This document shows positions 25,994-35,123 of a stretch of DNA of 64,000 nucleotides, piece by piece. Position 1 is the stretch's first letter; each line of letters starts with the position of its first letter. The notes under the pieces are model-generated. The model was not told where the DNA came from. It made no database searches and saw only the letters and a list, made by a program, of their open reading frames with translations. The stretch comes from Vicingaceae bacterium (lineage in GTDB: Bacteria > Bacteroidota > Bacteroidia > Flavobacteriales_E > Vicingaceae). The DNA lies in contig JAOKCF010000001.1 of NCBI GenBank assembly GCA_028245195.1, positions 62,001 through 126,000 of the forward strand. Direction: 5' to 3'. The position numbers were made by a program, and so were the translations under genes.

Positions 25994-26199
25994 GCAAATA
26001 CGAAGCAAATAACATCACTTAGAAACAACATGGAATAGGGCTTGGAATCTTTATCTACATCCTAAACACTTTTGTTATTCCTTATTTTAGTGATCAAGAA
26101 GTCACATTGGAGTCCATTTTATTCATGATTCCAATTTGCATTGCTGCAGGCTTCGCATTTGGAAAGTTCAAAAAATGGCAAGCAGAAAGGAATAATTAA
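25990..26199 (+). pseudogene. Small membrane protein gene interrupted by an amber codon
   Basis: An ATG at 25990 overlaps the hutU stop (ATGA), as for a translationally coupled gene. It reads MSKYEANNIT, then TAG at 26020-26022, then continues in the same frame to TAA at 26197-26199. The second part has two hydrophobic helices (GIGLGIFIYILNTFVIPYF and SILFMIPICIAAGFAFGKF) and a polar, basic end KKWQAERNN. The coupled start, the continued frame and membrane-protein composition suggest a 69-codon gene broken by one base change. There is no good internal restart. The pseudouridine synthase gene starts 3 bases later. Confidence 0.6.
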
Positions 26200-26202
26200 A
26201 TA

Positions 26203-26772
26203 ATGCACTCTCACTACCTTATTCACAAACCCTATGGCTACCTCAGCCAATTTGTAAACAATGGCCCAAAACAAGGCAAGAAAAAGTTGCTAGGTGATTT
26301 GCATGATTTTCCTGAAGGAACCATGGCAATTGGGAGACTAGACGAACCATCGGAAGGACTCCTATTATTGACTACTGATGGCATGATGAGCGAAATGGTT
26401 CGAGGAAAAAATGTTGAAAAAGAATATTTTACTCAAGTTGATGGTTTAGTGGATGACGAAGCAATTCGCTTAATGGAAAGAGGTATTGAGATTGGTTTTC
26501 ATGGTAAAAAGTACACCACTAAACCATGCACGGTTATAAGTATTGATGACCCTAATTTTCCAAACAGAACTCAAAAAATTCGTGATCCAAAACATGGTCC
26601 AACATCTTGGATTTCGATAACACTTAAAGAAGGAAAGTTTCGTCAAGTACGAAAAATGACAGCAGCTGTTGGATTGCCTACTTTGCGCTTAGTTAGGGTG
26701 CGGATTGGCAACTATAAAATGGAAGGATTTAATTCCGGAGAAGTTATTGTATTAGAAAAAATTGAAGTTTAA
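26203..26772 (+). CDS. Pseudouridine synthase of the RsuA/RluE family
   Basis: A 189-residue RNA pseudouridine synthase without an S4 domain, as in RluE, which modifies 23S rRNA near position 2457 in E. coli. The catalytic aspartate is D47 in [14 protein letters not shown]. Other family segments are [12 protein letters not shown] at the start, KEYFTQVDG (motif IIa type) and [20 protein letters not shown], the conserved substrate-binding motif III. The exact rRNA target is inferred. It follows the broken small gene by 3 bases, and its 3' end overlaps the photolyase gene by 4 bases on the other strand. Confidence 0.9.
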   Translation: MHSHYLIHKPYGYLSQFVNNGPKQGKKKLLGDLHDFPEGTMAIGRLDEPSEGLLLLTTDGMMSEMVRGKNVEKEYFTQVDGLVDDEAIRLMERGIEIGFHGKKYTTKPCTVISIDDPNFPNRTQKIRDPKHGPTSWISITLKEGKFRQVRKMTAAVGLPTLRLVRVRIGNYKMEGFNSGEVIVLEKIEV

Positions 26773-28253
26773 CTTCTTCTAGTTCTCCGATCGAATGCAG
26801 TATTCCGAGTGTGCGTTTGAATTAAGCGTGTTTGCTCTTCTTTCACTTTAGGATGCTTTCTGTGACCCCATATTTTATCTCGCGCTATTTTTGAAGCTGC
26901 CGCAAAATCGATAATTGGGTTTGGGTAACATTCACCTAAGGTAAAACCATACAATTGCTGTTCCATAGGTGTTAGCCCCCAAGGCTCATGAATAAATTCA
27001 GTGGGCAATTCTCTTAATTCAGGAATCCATTTTTTAATAAATACCCCCTCTTCATCATTATCTTTTGATTGCTTTAAAGGGTTATACATTCGAATTGTAT
27101 TTATCCCCGTGGTTCCTGCTTGCATCTGAATTTGAGGATAATGAATGCCAGGCTCGTAATCTAAAAAGTTCCGACCCAAATGAGAGGTGATTAATCGCCA
27201 ATCTAAATCTAAATGATGACATGCAAACGAGACCAACATGGCTCGCATTCTAAAATTAATCCAACCTGTGCTAATTAATGCTCGCATGTTCGCATCAATC
27301 ATTGGAAAACCGGTTTTCCCTTCCTTCCATGCTTCTAGTTTTTTAGGATCATTTTCGCGCTCTAACAATTCATAACCTCTATTAATGCACTTTTTCTCGT
27401 AAGCAACTTCTACTTCAAATTTTTGGATAAAGTGACAGTGCCACTTCAACCGCATCATCATATTTTCAAAGCTGTGAGAATACTTTTTTCTGTTTGGATG
27501 AAAATGCACATAGTGCAAGACTTGCCGCACACTGAGATTTCCCCATGCTAGGTATGGTGAAATCCTACTGCATGACCTTCTACTTTGTATAGGTTTTGAA
27601 ATGTGACTGCTGTAGTTTTTGCCCCTGTCATCACAAAAAGATTGTAAATATTTCCATGCATTGTGTTCTCCAGAAGGCTGAAAGCAGTCTAGCATCAACT
27701 TTATTCGTTCTCGTAATTCCTGCTTCAAAGGGAATTCATTTTGAAAAACCAGACTCTCTTTCTTCTTGTAGGTATTTTTAATGGGCTCTTCGCTCATGGT
27801 CTCATTCCACATTTTGTCCCAACCGTTTCTGTTTTTAATTCCTCGCACAATTGCATCTCGCTGAAATTCTTGCCAAACAACACCAACAGAATCAAACAAC
27901 TTTTTTATGACTTTATCTCGATTCCAGGTCACCTGCACCCCACTTTCTTGATAACTATACACCTTTTTTACTTCGAATTGATTAAGAATACTTTGAAACC
28001 CTTCAACCGCATTACAATGCATGATTATTGACTGTTGATTAAATGCTCGCATACTTTCATTCATAACTTTAATACTGCCATAAATGAATTGCAGGTGTCT
28101 TTTGGAGGTTGCCGGATGAGCTAATAGCTCAGGCTCGAAAAAGTATACAGTTAAATAAGGCAAGTCACTTCTTTCTGCAGCATCAAAAGATTGATGATCT
28201 CTCAATCTCAAATCTTTCTTTAACCAAACTACATTTAGCTGTTGCTTTTTCAT
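26769..28253 (-). CDS. Cryptochrome/deoxyribodipyrimidine photolyase family protein
   Basis: This 494-residue flavoprotein starts with the DNA photolyase alpha/beta domain ([20 protein letters not shown]). The helical FAD-binding domain has [44 protein letters not shown] and [20 protein letters not shown] followed by [16 protein letters not shown], all close to FAD or the pyrimidine dimer in photolyases. Members either repair UV dimers with blue light or act as light sensors; this one keeps the tryptophan- and methionine-containing FAD pocket, so repair is plausible. It ends with an unusual basic tail ([13 protein letters not shown]). It converges with the pseudouridine synthase gene, with a 4-base overlap. 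Confidence 0.9.
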   Translation of the reverse strand: MKKQQLNVVWLKKDLRLRDHQSFDAAERSDLPYLTVYFFEPELLAHPATSKRHLQFIYGSIKVMNESMRAFNQQSIIMHCNAVEGFQSILNQFEVKKVYSYQESGVQVTWNRDKVIKKLFDSVGVVWQEFQRDAIVRGIKNRNGWDKMWNETMSEEPIKNTYKKKESLVFQNEFPLKQELRERIKLMLDCFQPSGEHNAWKYLQSFCDDRGKNYSSHISKPIQSRRSCSRISPYLAWGNLSVRQVLHYVHFHPNRKKYSHSFENMMMRLKWHCHFIQKFEVEVAYEKKCINRGYELLERENDPKKLEAWKEGKTGFPMIDANMRALISTGWINFRMRAMLVSFACHHLDLDWRLITSHLGRNFLDYEPGIHYPQIQMQAGTTGINTIRMYNPLKQSKDNDEEGVFIKKWIPELRELPTEFIHEPWGLTPMEQQLYGFTLGECYPNPIIDFAAASKIARDKIWGHRKHPKVKEEQTRLIQTHTRNTAFDRRTRRS

Positions 28254-28362
28254 CGAAAAGAGAACCTCTTAGCAAATAAAAAGTTTCATTGTAGCTAAAA
28301 TGAAATAATAAAACTCTATTCCATTGAATGCATTCCACTCAAGTTTAGAAAAGTAAATAACG

Positions 28363-28393
28363 AAAGGCTTAGCAATAGTTGCTAAGCCTTTTC
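28363..28393 (-). terminator. Terminator overlapping the stop of the flavoprotein gene
   Basis: The arms AAAGGCTTAGCAA (28363-28375) and TTGCTAAGCCTTT (28379-28391) form a perfect 13-bp stem with a 3-base loop. On the minus strand the last coding bases and the TAG stop of the downstream-reading flavoprotein gene lie inside the stem, so stop codon and terminator share the same bases. The 3' side reads TTTCGTTATTT. Confidence 0.75.
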
Positions 28394-29596
28394 AGTGAGC
28401 TCAGTAATGGCATTTGCCACCAAAAAGCCTCCGGTCCAAGCTGCCTGAAAGTTAAAGCCTCCGGTATATCCGTCAATATTTAGTACTTCTCCCGAAAAAA
28501 ACAGATTCGGAATTAGTTTACTTTCCATTGTTTTCATGTTCACTTCATTCAACTTCACACCACCAGAGGTAACAAACTCTTCTTTAAAAGCTGTTTTGCC
28601 ATTTGCAGCGTAATCGTCTTTTGAAAGCAACTGAATTAATTTTTCGATTTCTATTTTTTTCAAATCAGCCCAACGTTTTTTACCATCAATTTCTCCTTTA
28701 GCCAATAAGTATTCCCAAAAGCGGTTTGGAAAACCTTCAATTTTAGTGTTAGAAAGTTGCGTGCTTGCTTTTGATTTTCGGAAAGAATGAACCAATTCTT
28801 CCCCATTTGAAATCCATTCCACCTCATAATTGAATTGATACGATCTATCAAATAAATATTGAGCAGCTTTCGCTGACAACTTTAAAATTCCGGGGCCACT
28901 CATTCCCCAATGTGTGAATAAAACAGGCCCATATTCCTCATACTTTGTTCCTACTATTTTAACATTTGCATTCAGCGCTAAACCCATTAATTGGTTAGAA
29001 GCATGCTTTTTTAAATTAAATGTAAAGAGACTGGGAATGGGGTTTACTATGGAATGACCTAAATCGGTTATCCATTGGTAGTGCTTATGTTTAGAATTAC
29101 CTCCCACTGCTAAAACAACATAATCAGCACGTAATTTTCCTTTATTAGTGGTAATTTCAAATCCATCTTGCTGCTTCTCAACCTGAAGCACTTCGGTTGA
29201 CAACTGGACCTTTATTCCATATTTATCTACGTCCTTTTGAAAACAGTTAATAATTGTTTGTGAAGAGTTTGAAATCGGAAACATTCTTCCGTCATCTTCC
29301 ATTTTCAATTCCACGCCTCTTTCCGAAAACCAAGCGATTGTATCACCTGTCATGAAAGTGTGAAAGGGACCGAGCAACTCCTTTTCACCTCTTGGGTAAA
29401 ATTTCGATAATTCCTTCGGCACAAAACAAGCATGAGTTACATTACATCTTCCACCACCGCTAACTTTCACCTTTGACAACGTTTTAGTTGTCTTCTCTAA
29501 AATCACAACCTTCACATTTGCAGCCTTTTCAGCAATATTGATAGCCGAAAAATAACCTGCTGCTCCTCCACCAATTACCACCACTGTCTTTTCCAT
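28382..29596 (-). CDS. HI0933/YhiN-family FAD-dependent oxidoreductase
   Basis: A 404-residue flavoprotein with the dinucleotide-binding loop VVIGGGAAGYFSAINIAE at the N terminus and the family hallmark KVKVSGGGRCNVTHAC. An internal domain follows (PIPSLFTFNLKKHASNQLMG), then EFVTSGGVKLNEVNMKTMES. The C-terminal flavin-binding end is LFFSGEVLNIDGYTGGFNFQ. Family members are widespread and poorly understood; some are called aminoacetone oxidases. No partner is adjacent. The start is fixed by the glycine loop, five residues in. Confidence 0.9.
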   Translation of the reverse strand: MEKTVVVIGGGAAGYFSAINIAEKAANVKVVILEKTTKTLSKVKVSGGGRCNVTHACFVPKELSKFYPRGEKELLGPFHTFMTGDTIAWFSERGVELKMEDDGRMFPISNSSQTIINCFQKDVDKYGIKVQLSTEVLQVEKQQDGFEITTNKGKLRADYVVLAVGGNSKHKHYQWITDLGHSIVNPIPSLFTFNLKKHASNQLMGLALNANVKIVGTKYEEYGPVLFTHWGMSGPGILKLSAKAAQYLFDRSYQFNYEVEWISNGEELVHSFRKSKASTQLSNTKIEGFPNRFWEYLLAKGEIDGKKRWADLKKIEIEKLIQLLSKDDYAANGKTAFKEEFVTSGGVKLNEVNMKTMESKLIPNLFFSGEVLNIDGYTGGFNFQAAWTGGFLVANAITELTEKA

Positions 29597-29670
29597 ATTT
29601 CAAAGAAACTTAAAGCAATTCAATTATTCCCAAAAGAAATGAAGGCATTTCTATATTTTTACGGCACGTT

Positions 29671-31563
29671 ATGAGGTTTCTGCTACTTTCAGTTTTATTG
29701 GTGTTTTGTGCACTGAGCTCCTTTTCACAAGAGCCTGCAATCCTTGGAGAGGATAACATTATCATACAAAATGTAGAGACCGAGCTGGAGTTAATAAACT
29801 TACCCCAAAATTGTTCTAACTGTGAAGCAACAATTAATGGCACTACTAAGCTACTAGATGTAGATGAACAAGGAGTTAGTTTCATTAACCTTTCACTCAA
29901 TAATACAACTACTTTGTCAGTCTCTACAGGCACCGATACGCTAACGGCCACAATAGAAGTAATCCCACTTTGGCTTTCCATTATTCCCCCATTATTGGCG
30001 ATTATTCTCGCCTTGGTTTTTAAAGAAGTGGTTACTTCTCTAATTATTGGAATTTTCTCTGGAGTTTTAATCACACAGTTTTATGCAACTACGTTCCTCC
30101 CCGCTTTGCTTCTATCGTTTACCAAAACAATAGACACTTATATATTAAATTCATTAAATGACTCCGGTCATTTATCGATTATTGTGTTTTCAACCTTAAT
30201 AGGAGGAATGGTAAGCGTGATCTCCAAAAATGGAGGAATGCAAGGAGTTGTAAATAGAATATCGAAGTACGCGATAACTGCTAAAAGTGGCCAACTAGCT
30301 ACTTGGCTCTTGGGCATTGCCATTTTTTTCGACGATTATGCAAATACTTTAATTGTAGGCAACACCATGAGACCTATTACAGATCGTCTAAATATTTCTC
30401 GAGAAAAGTTAGCTTATTTAGTAGATTCAACAGCCGCACCTATTGCAGCCATTGCTTTCATAACCACCTGGATTGGTGCTGAATTAGGCTATATTGAGAG
30501 TGGAATAGAAACTATTGAAGGATTGAATGAAAGTGTGTATTCAATCTTCATTTCGTCCCTTGCCTACTCCTTCTACCCCATTTTTGCACTTCTCTTTATG
30601 CTCATTCTAATTTTAAGAGAAAGAGATTTTGGACCAATGTACCTTGCCGAAAAACAAGCAAGACTTGGAAATAACGATGATAAGCGCGCAGTAATTAAAA
30701 ATGAAGATTTAGATGAGTTTACTGCTAAAGAAGGCATAGCACATAAGTCCTACAATGCCATTATTCCTGTTGCTATGGTGATTATAGGTGCAATTATTGG
30801 ATTAGTTTATACAGGTTGGGATCAATCGGTTATGGATGATCAAACATTATCCTTTGGCAGAAAGATATCGACAGTTATTGGAAACGCTGACTCCTACAAA
30901 GCTCTGCTTTGGGCCTCTTTAGCAGGGCTTTTGACTGCAATCGCTCTGTCAGTTACACAAAAGCTAATGAACATTCATCAATCGGTAAATGCAGCCATTG
31001 GGGGATTTAAAACCATGCTAACAGCCATTATTATTCTCGTTTTAGCTTGGTCACTAGCCATAGTTATAGAAGACCTTCATACTGCAGATTTCCTTACTTC
31101 CCTAATGTCTGACAATGTGAGTCCGTATTTTGTTCCAACGCTAACTTTTTTATTAGCTGCTGTTGTGGCCTTTTCCACTGGTTCTTCTTGGGGAACAATG
31201 GCAATCCTGTATCCCTTAATGCTACCTTCATCATGGGCAATTTGCTTGGCTGCAGGATTACCTGAAGCAGAAACACTTTCAATATTTCACAATGTTGTAG
31301 CTTGTGTTTTAGCAGGGGCAGTCCTTGGAGATCATTGCTCCCCTATCTCAGACACCACTATTTTAAGTTCTTTAGCAAGTTCTTGTAACCATATTAATCA
31401 TGTCAGAACTCAAATGCCCTATGCATTAACTGTCGGCGCTGTAGCAGTTGTTTTCGGTACAATTCCAGCCGCGTATGGAGTGCCATTTTGGATTACCATA
31501 CCTATCGGCATCATTACTCTCTACCTCGTTATCGGCAAGTTTGGAAAAAAAATCCAGAGTTAA
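29671..31563 (+). CDS. NhaC-family Na+/H+ antiporter with an extra exported N-terminal domain
   Basis: The last 530 or so residues form a polytopic transporter with NhaC-type segments: LIIGIFSGVLITQF, VISKNGGMQGVVNRIS, LGIAIFFDDYANTLIVGNTM, STAAPIAAIAFITTWIGAEL, FSTGSSWGTMAILYPL and VLGDHCSPISDTTILSS. The DDYAN and DHCSPISDT motifs are expected near the ion site. Ahead of this lies a signal peptide (residues 1-20, ending SSFSQ) and an exported domain of about 75 residues with a C-x-x-C pair (NCSNCEA), which the basic family lacks. The substrate may be sodium and protons, or an organic acid as in some relatives. It stands alone as a transcription unit. Confidence 0.88.
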   Translation: MRFLLLSVLLVFCALSSFSQEPAILGEDNIIIQNVETELELINLPQNCSNCEATINGTTKLLDVDEQGVSFINLSLNNTTTLSVSTGTDTLTATIEVIPLWLSIIPPLLAIILALVFKEVVTSLIIGIFSGVLITQFYATTFLPALLLSFTKTIDTYILNSLNDSGHLSIIVFSTLIGGMVSVISKNGGMQGVVNRISKYAITAKSGQLATWLLGIAIFFDDYANTLIVGNTMRPITDRLNISREKLAYLVDSTAAPIAAIAFITTWIGAELGYIESGIETIEGLNESVYSIFISSLAYSFYPIFALLFMLILILRERDFGPMYLAEKQARLGNNDDKRAVIKNEDLDEFTAKEGIAHKSYNAIIPVAMVIIGAIIGLVYTGWDQSVMDDQTLSFGRKISTVIGNADSYKALLWASLAGLLTAIALSVTQKLMNIHQSVNAAIGGFKTMLTAIIILVLAWSLAIVIEDLHTADFLTSLMSDNVSPYFVPTLTFLLAAVVAFSTGSSWGTMAILYPLMLPSSWAICLAAGLPEAETLSIFHNVVACVLAGAVLGDHCSPISDTTILSSLASSCNHINHVRTQMPYALTVGAVAVVFGTIPAAYGVPFWITIPIGIITLYLVIGKFGKKIQS

Positions 31564-31648
31564 TTCAATTATTAGCCTGAGTAACGAGTTAACACCAAAG
31601 GGTTAATAACTTCAGAAATTTCGGCCTAATATCTCTCTACTCTTTAGA

Positions 31649-31656
31649 TAGCTTTG
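31649..31656 (+). promoter_or_regulatory. Candidate promoter -7 box
   Basis: TAGCTTTG matches TAnnTTTG in the 150-base gap before the gene at 31714, leaving a leader of about 50 bases. No good -33 TTG is seen. Confidence 0.3.
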
Positions 31657-31713
31657 AAAGGTAAGTTTCAACACTATATTGAAAAGTCTGCTTTCAACTA
31701 AAGTAAATTAGCT

Positions 31714-33177
31714 ATGGCCAAGATATTCCTTATTAGCATAAATCTAATTATTGTATTTGCACTAAAGATATTTTTTGGTGGAGATGTGGAAATCGAACAA
31801 AAAATGCAAGAGATAATTAAGCCTGGCGAAACATTAAATGTTACACTAGAAATCACTAAAGGAGATCGAGAAGGATTTGCAAAATGGCAACAAACACTCC
31901 CTGATGGCTTTATTGCGAGCTCTGTAGAAATGAATGGTGCAACCTTCTCATTTAAAAATCAAGATATAAAAGTGATATGGATGGAAATGCCAAAAGCTGA
32001 AACATTTACCATTCAATATAAGATTGAAACTAGCGAAAGTGTTCTAGGAGAACATAACTTGAGTGGCAAATTTTCGTTTATTGAAGAGAATGAAAGAAGA
32101 GATATCAATTCTGAGCTCTTTATTTTAACAATAGATGGAGAAGCAATGGCTAAAAAGAAATCAAAAGTTGATCAAGAAGACAGTAATAAGGTTGAAGAAA
32201 TAGTATATGCTAAAGACTCCGAATCTAACTCACAAACCAAAGCGTTAAATACAACTGATTCGACAAACAACACTGCTGTTGTTAATCCAACTAAGTCTAA
32301 ATCGTTAAAATCTAATTCTTCTAATCAAATTGCACCTGCAGCGAACAGTTCGGTGCTAATTACAAGAGACATTAAACACATTGAAGGTGGAAGCTACGAA
32401 GTTACCTTGACATTAAATAAAAATGGATTGAAGAGTTTTGGAAAGGTGGAGGACTTTCTTCCGCCCAACTACAGTGCTACTGAGTTAGAAAGTGGAGAAG
32501 GGATCTTTAGCTTTAAAAATAATGTGGTTAAAATCTTATGGATGACCCTTCCGGAAAACCAGGGATTTGAAGTAAAGTATGCTTTACAAAGCAATCCTGA
32601 TGGCTTAGATAGCGCTATTATTCACGGAGTTTTTTCGTACTTAGATAAAGACCAGTCTATTCAAAGTGATGTAGCTCCCACAAAGTTTAAAAACTTCTTA
32701 GTTGAAGAACAAATAGCAGATGCTATCAATAAAAACAACTCATCAGAAAATGAATCTATTAACAACAACCCTATTGACCAAGTTTCAAATACAGAAAGTG
32801 AAGCAATATTAGCCAGTACTCAAGAATCCATTCCTACGTCAAATGAAGAGTTAACGAGGCAAATTACAAATATCCCTGCGCCTGAATCTGCTATAGCTTA
32901 CAAGATTCAAATTGCTGCTTCCCATAAAGAAGTAAATCAAAAATATTTCATCGAAAGACACAATATAAATGAGCCTGTTGCCATAGAGTTTCATAAAACC
33001 TGGTACAAGTACACAGTTGGCTCATTTCCTATATATAAGGAAGCAAGAGATAAAAGAAATCAAGTTTGGGCAGAGAACAACAAAATAAACGATGCCTTTG
33101 TAACCGCTTATAACTCAGGAGAACGTATCTCAGTGCAAGAGGCCCTAATGATTAGCCAACAAAAGTGGTTCAAATAA
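31714..33177 (+). CDS. Envelope protein with duplicated beta domain and SPOR-like C terminus
   Basis: The 487-residue product has one N-terminal hydrophobic helix (IFLISINLIIVFALKIFF) that is either an anchor or an uncleaved signal. Two copies of one domain follow at about 30-140 and 210-325. Each contains a KG/KNGL start, an LP..F/Y stretch, FSFKN and then V-I/L-WM..P (for example TFSFKNQDIKVIWMEMP and IFSFKNNVVKILWMTLP). A Ser/Asn/Thr-rich linker separates them. The end (about 395-475) is a SPOR-like module: YKIQIAASHK, TWYKYTVGSFPIYKEA, NDAFVTAYNSGERIS. The same module ends the next gene, 51 bases downstream. SPOR-type domains often bind denuded peptidoglycan; that role is inferred here. 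I do not recognise a named family. Confidence 0.8.
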   Translation: MAKIFLISINLIIVFALKIFFGGDVEIEQKMQEIIKPGETLNVTLEITKGDREGFAKWQQTLPDGFIASSVEMNGATFSFKNQDIKVIWMEMPKAETFTIQYKIETSESVLGEHNLSGKFSFIEENERRDINSELFILTIDGEAMAKKKSKVDQEDSNKVEEIVYAKDSESNSQTKALNTTDSTNNTAVVNPTKSKSLKSNSSNQIAPAANSSVLITRDIKHIEGGSYEVTLTLNKNGLKSFGKVEDFLPPNYSATELESGEGIFSFKNNVVKILWMTLPENQGFEVKYALQSNPDGLDSAIIHGVFSYLDKDQSIQSDVAPTKFKNFLVEEQIADAINKNNSSENESINNNPIDQVSNTESEAILASTQESIPTSNEELTRQITNIPAPESAIAYKIQIAASHKEVNQKYFIERHNINEPVAIEFHKTWYKYTVGSFPIYKEARDKRNQVWAENNKINDAFVTAYNSGERISVQEALMISQQKWFK

Positions 33178-33228
33178 TCTGATTAAAAAAATAAGAATTA
33201 TCTTTATCCCTCAATTGGATAATACAGA

Positions 33229-35013
33229 ATGAGATATTTTTTGCTTAGCGTAATATTTATTTTAACAATTAAGGTTGCTAAAAGTCAGGATATTGAAGCT
33301 GATAAGGAAAGTGAGATAAATGTTACTAAGGCATTTGGACCGTCTTTTGGAGTTGGTATTGGGACTATCGCATTTTACGGTGATTTAAACGATCGAGACT
33401 ACGGTTCTCCTTTTGCATCAAACATTGGTTACAACTTTTATGTATTACAACCTGTTAGTAGATCGTTTAATGTCAAGTTCGGGTTCTTTTTAGGCAAAGT
33501 AAGGGAAGAAGAGCGTTCACTTGAAAGAAACTTAAACTTTGAAACTGATATTCGATCAGCTTCCGTCCAAATGGAATATAATTTCGATGCACTTCTACCT
33601 GAGAATCGCTCTATTACCCCATTTGTAACGGCAGGGTTTGCAGCAATTGAATTTAACCCCAAATCTGACCTAACTGCAAACGGAGGAGAACCCTACAACT
33701 ATTGGACCGACGGAACTATTCGAAGCGTTTCAGAAAATTCGTCATCTGCAGATCAAGCTAAAATAATTCAACGAGATTATATCTACGAAACGGATATAAG
33801 AGAAGCGGCATTCAACAACAGCACTACTTATGCCGAAAGATCTTTTGCCATCCCATTAGGTGCCGGAATAAACTTCCACCTAACAGATCAAGTTAATTTC
33901 AGATTTGAGAGTATTTTCCATTTAACATTTACAGATTATATAGATGGGGTAACCCGTACAACTAAGCCAGATTTTTTAGGCAATAAACCAGCCAACGGAG
34001 CTAACGATCACCTGTTATATAATGGAATTTCAGTTAATTATAACTTTGATAAAATTCAACCTGCGGATAACTTGAATGTTGAGACCGAAGAAGCTTTCGA
34101 TTTCTTGGCTAATGGGAATAGTGAAGACTATGACAATGATGGAGTAATTGACCTCATTGACTTATGCCCTAAAACCCCTCCCAATTTTGAAGTGGATACA
34201 AATGGGTGTGCTATTGACACCGATGGAGATGGAATTGCTGACTACCTTGATGAAGAAATCAATTCAGAATACCCACAATTTGCGAATGATAAGGGAATTT
34301 CAATGACAGATGAAATGATTTATAAATCATACATGAGTTACAAAGACTCGACTTTAGAATTTGCTGAAATTATACAAAGAGATTTTAAGGGAGATACACT
34401 TGGCGGATACAACAAAACGTATAAAAAATACAGAATTAAGATTGACGAGTATAATCGTGGAGAAGAACCTCAAAACTTAAACGCCCTTCTTAGTCTTGCA
34501 GACTTAAAAAAAGTTGACCAAGGAGATAAATCAATTTACACTGTTGGAAATTATAAAACACTAAAAGAAGCTAACGTAAGGCTACAAGCGCTCAAAAATA
34601 GTGGATTTGAGCCTGAAGTTGTAAAAAGAGATCCTTCCGGTACTATTTCAGGAGTGAACGAACAAGAATTAGAAATACTAGCAATAGCGGCCAGTGCAAT
34701 TGACAAAAACACTACTGCATTAGCAAAAGAAGAAGGGTTAGCCTTTAGGGTTCAATTAGGAGCCTTTAAAGAAAAGCCAACATCTGCAAAGTATAACAAC
34801 ATCCCAGATCTTTTTATAATTGAAAGTGATGGTGTATACAAATACATGTCGGGTTCATTTTTAACTTTCGAAGAAGCTGCCAAGCACAAAATAAAAATGG
34901 TAGTTGCAGGATTTCAAGGAGGTTTTGTTGTCGCTTACAAGGATGGGCAACGAGTAAAGTTAAGAGATGTTGGTGTAAAGCAAATAAAGTCCAACCCATT
35001 GATTGGTAAATAG
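33229..35013 (+). CDS. Outer-membrane beta-barrel protein with TSP3 calcium repeats and SPOR-like modules
   Basis: A 594-residue protein with a signal peptide (residues 1-20, ending AKSQ). A porin-like N-terminal region at about 35-275 contains GVGIGTIAFYGDLND, PFVTAGFAAIEFNP and ISVNYNF. Thrombospondin type 3-like calcium loops lie at about 300-340 (DYDNDGVIDLIDLCP, DTDGDGIADYLDE). After a linker come two SPOR-like units, about 435-475 (YTVGNYKTLKEANVRL) and 500-575 (FRVQLGAFKEKP, YKYMSGSFLTFEEAAKH, GGFVVAYKDGQRV). The layout, barrel then calcium-bound stalk then a periplasmic peptidoglycan-type module, resembles OmpA-like tethers in which SPOR-like units replace the OmpA domain. It is likely co-transcribed with the preceding gene. 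Confidence 0.82.
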   Translation: MRYFLLSVIFILTIKVAKSQDIEADKESEINVTKAFGPSFGVGIGTIAFYGDLNDRDYGSPFASNIGYNFYVLQPVSRSFNVKFGFFLGKVREEERSLERNLNFETDIRSASVQMEYNFDALLPENRSITPFVTAGFAAIEFNPKSDLTANGGEPYNYWTDGTIRSVSENSSSADQAKIIQRDYIYETDIREAAFNNSTTYAERSFAIPLGAGINFHLTDQVNFRFESIFHLTFTDYIDGVTRTTKPDFLGNKPANGANDHLLYNGISVNYNFDKIQPADNLNVETEEAFDFLANGNSEDYDNDGVIDLIDLCPKTPPNFEVDTNGCAIDTDGDGIADYLDEEINSEYPQFANDKGISMTDEMIYKSYMSYKDSTLEFAEIIQRDFKGDTLGGYNKTYKKYRIKIDEYNRGEEPQNLNALLSLADLKKVDQGDKSIYTVGNYKTLKEANVRLQALKNSGFEPEVVKRDPSGTISGVNEQELEILAIAASAIDKNTTALAKEEGLAFRVQLGAFKEKPTSAKYNNIPDLFIIESDGVYKYMSGSFLTFEEAAKHKIKMVVAGFQGGFVVAYKDGQRVKLRDVGVKQIKSNPLIGK

Positions 35014-35058
35014 CTCCTTTAATACTTCCATTACCCCATTTAAACAATAGTCTTTAGC

Positions 35059-35072
35059 TTAACGTTCGTTAA
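35059..35072. promoter_or_regulatory. Perfect 14-base inverted repeat upstream of the S41 protease
   Basis: TTAACG and CGTTAA flank a TT. The site ends 24 bases before the -7 box at 35097, which puts it over the -33 region, a common operator position. The regulator is unknown. Confidence 0.4.
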
Positions 35073-35096
35073 CTAGATTAATCATTGTGTAATATT

Positions 35097-35104
35097 TACA
35101 TTTG
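35097..35104 (+). promoter_or_regulatory. Candidate promoter -7 box for the S41 protease
   Basis: TACATTTG matches TAnnTTTG exactly, 19 bases before the ATG at 35124. Confidence 0.45.
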
Positions 35105-35123
35105 ATAATCTTAGACTATTGAT

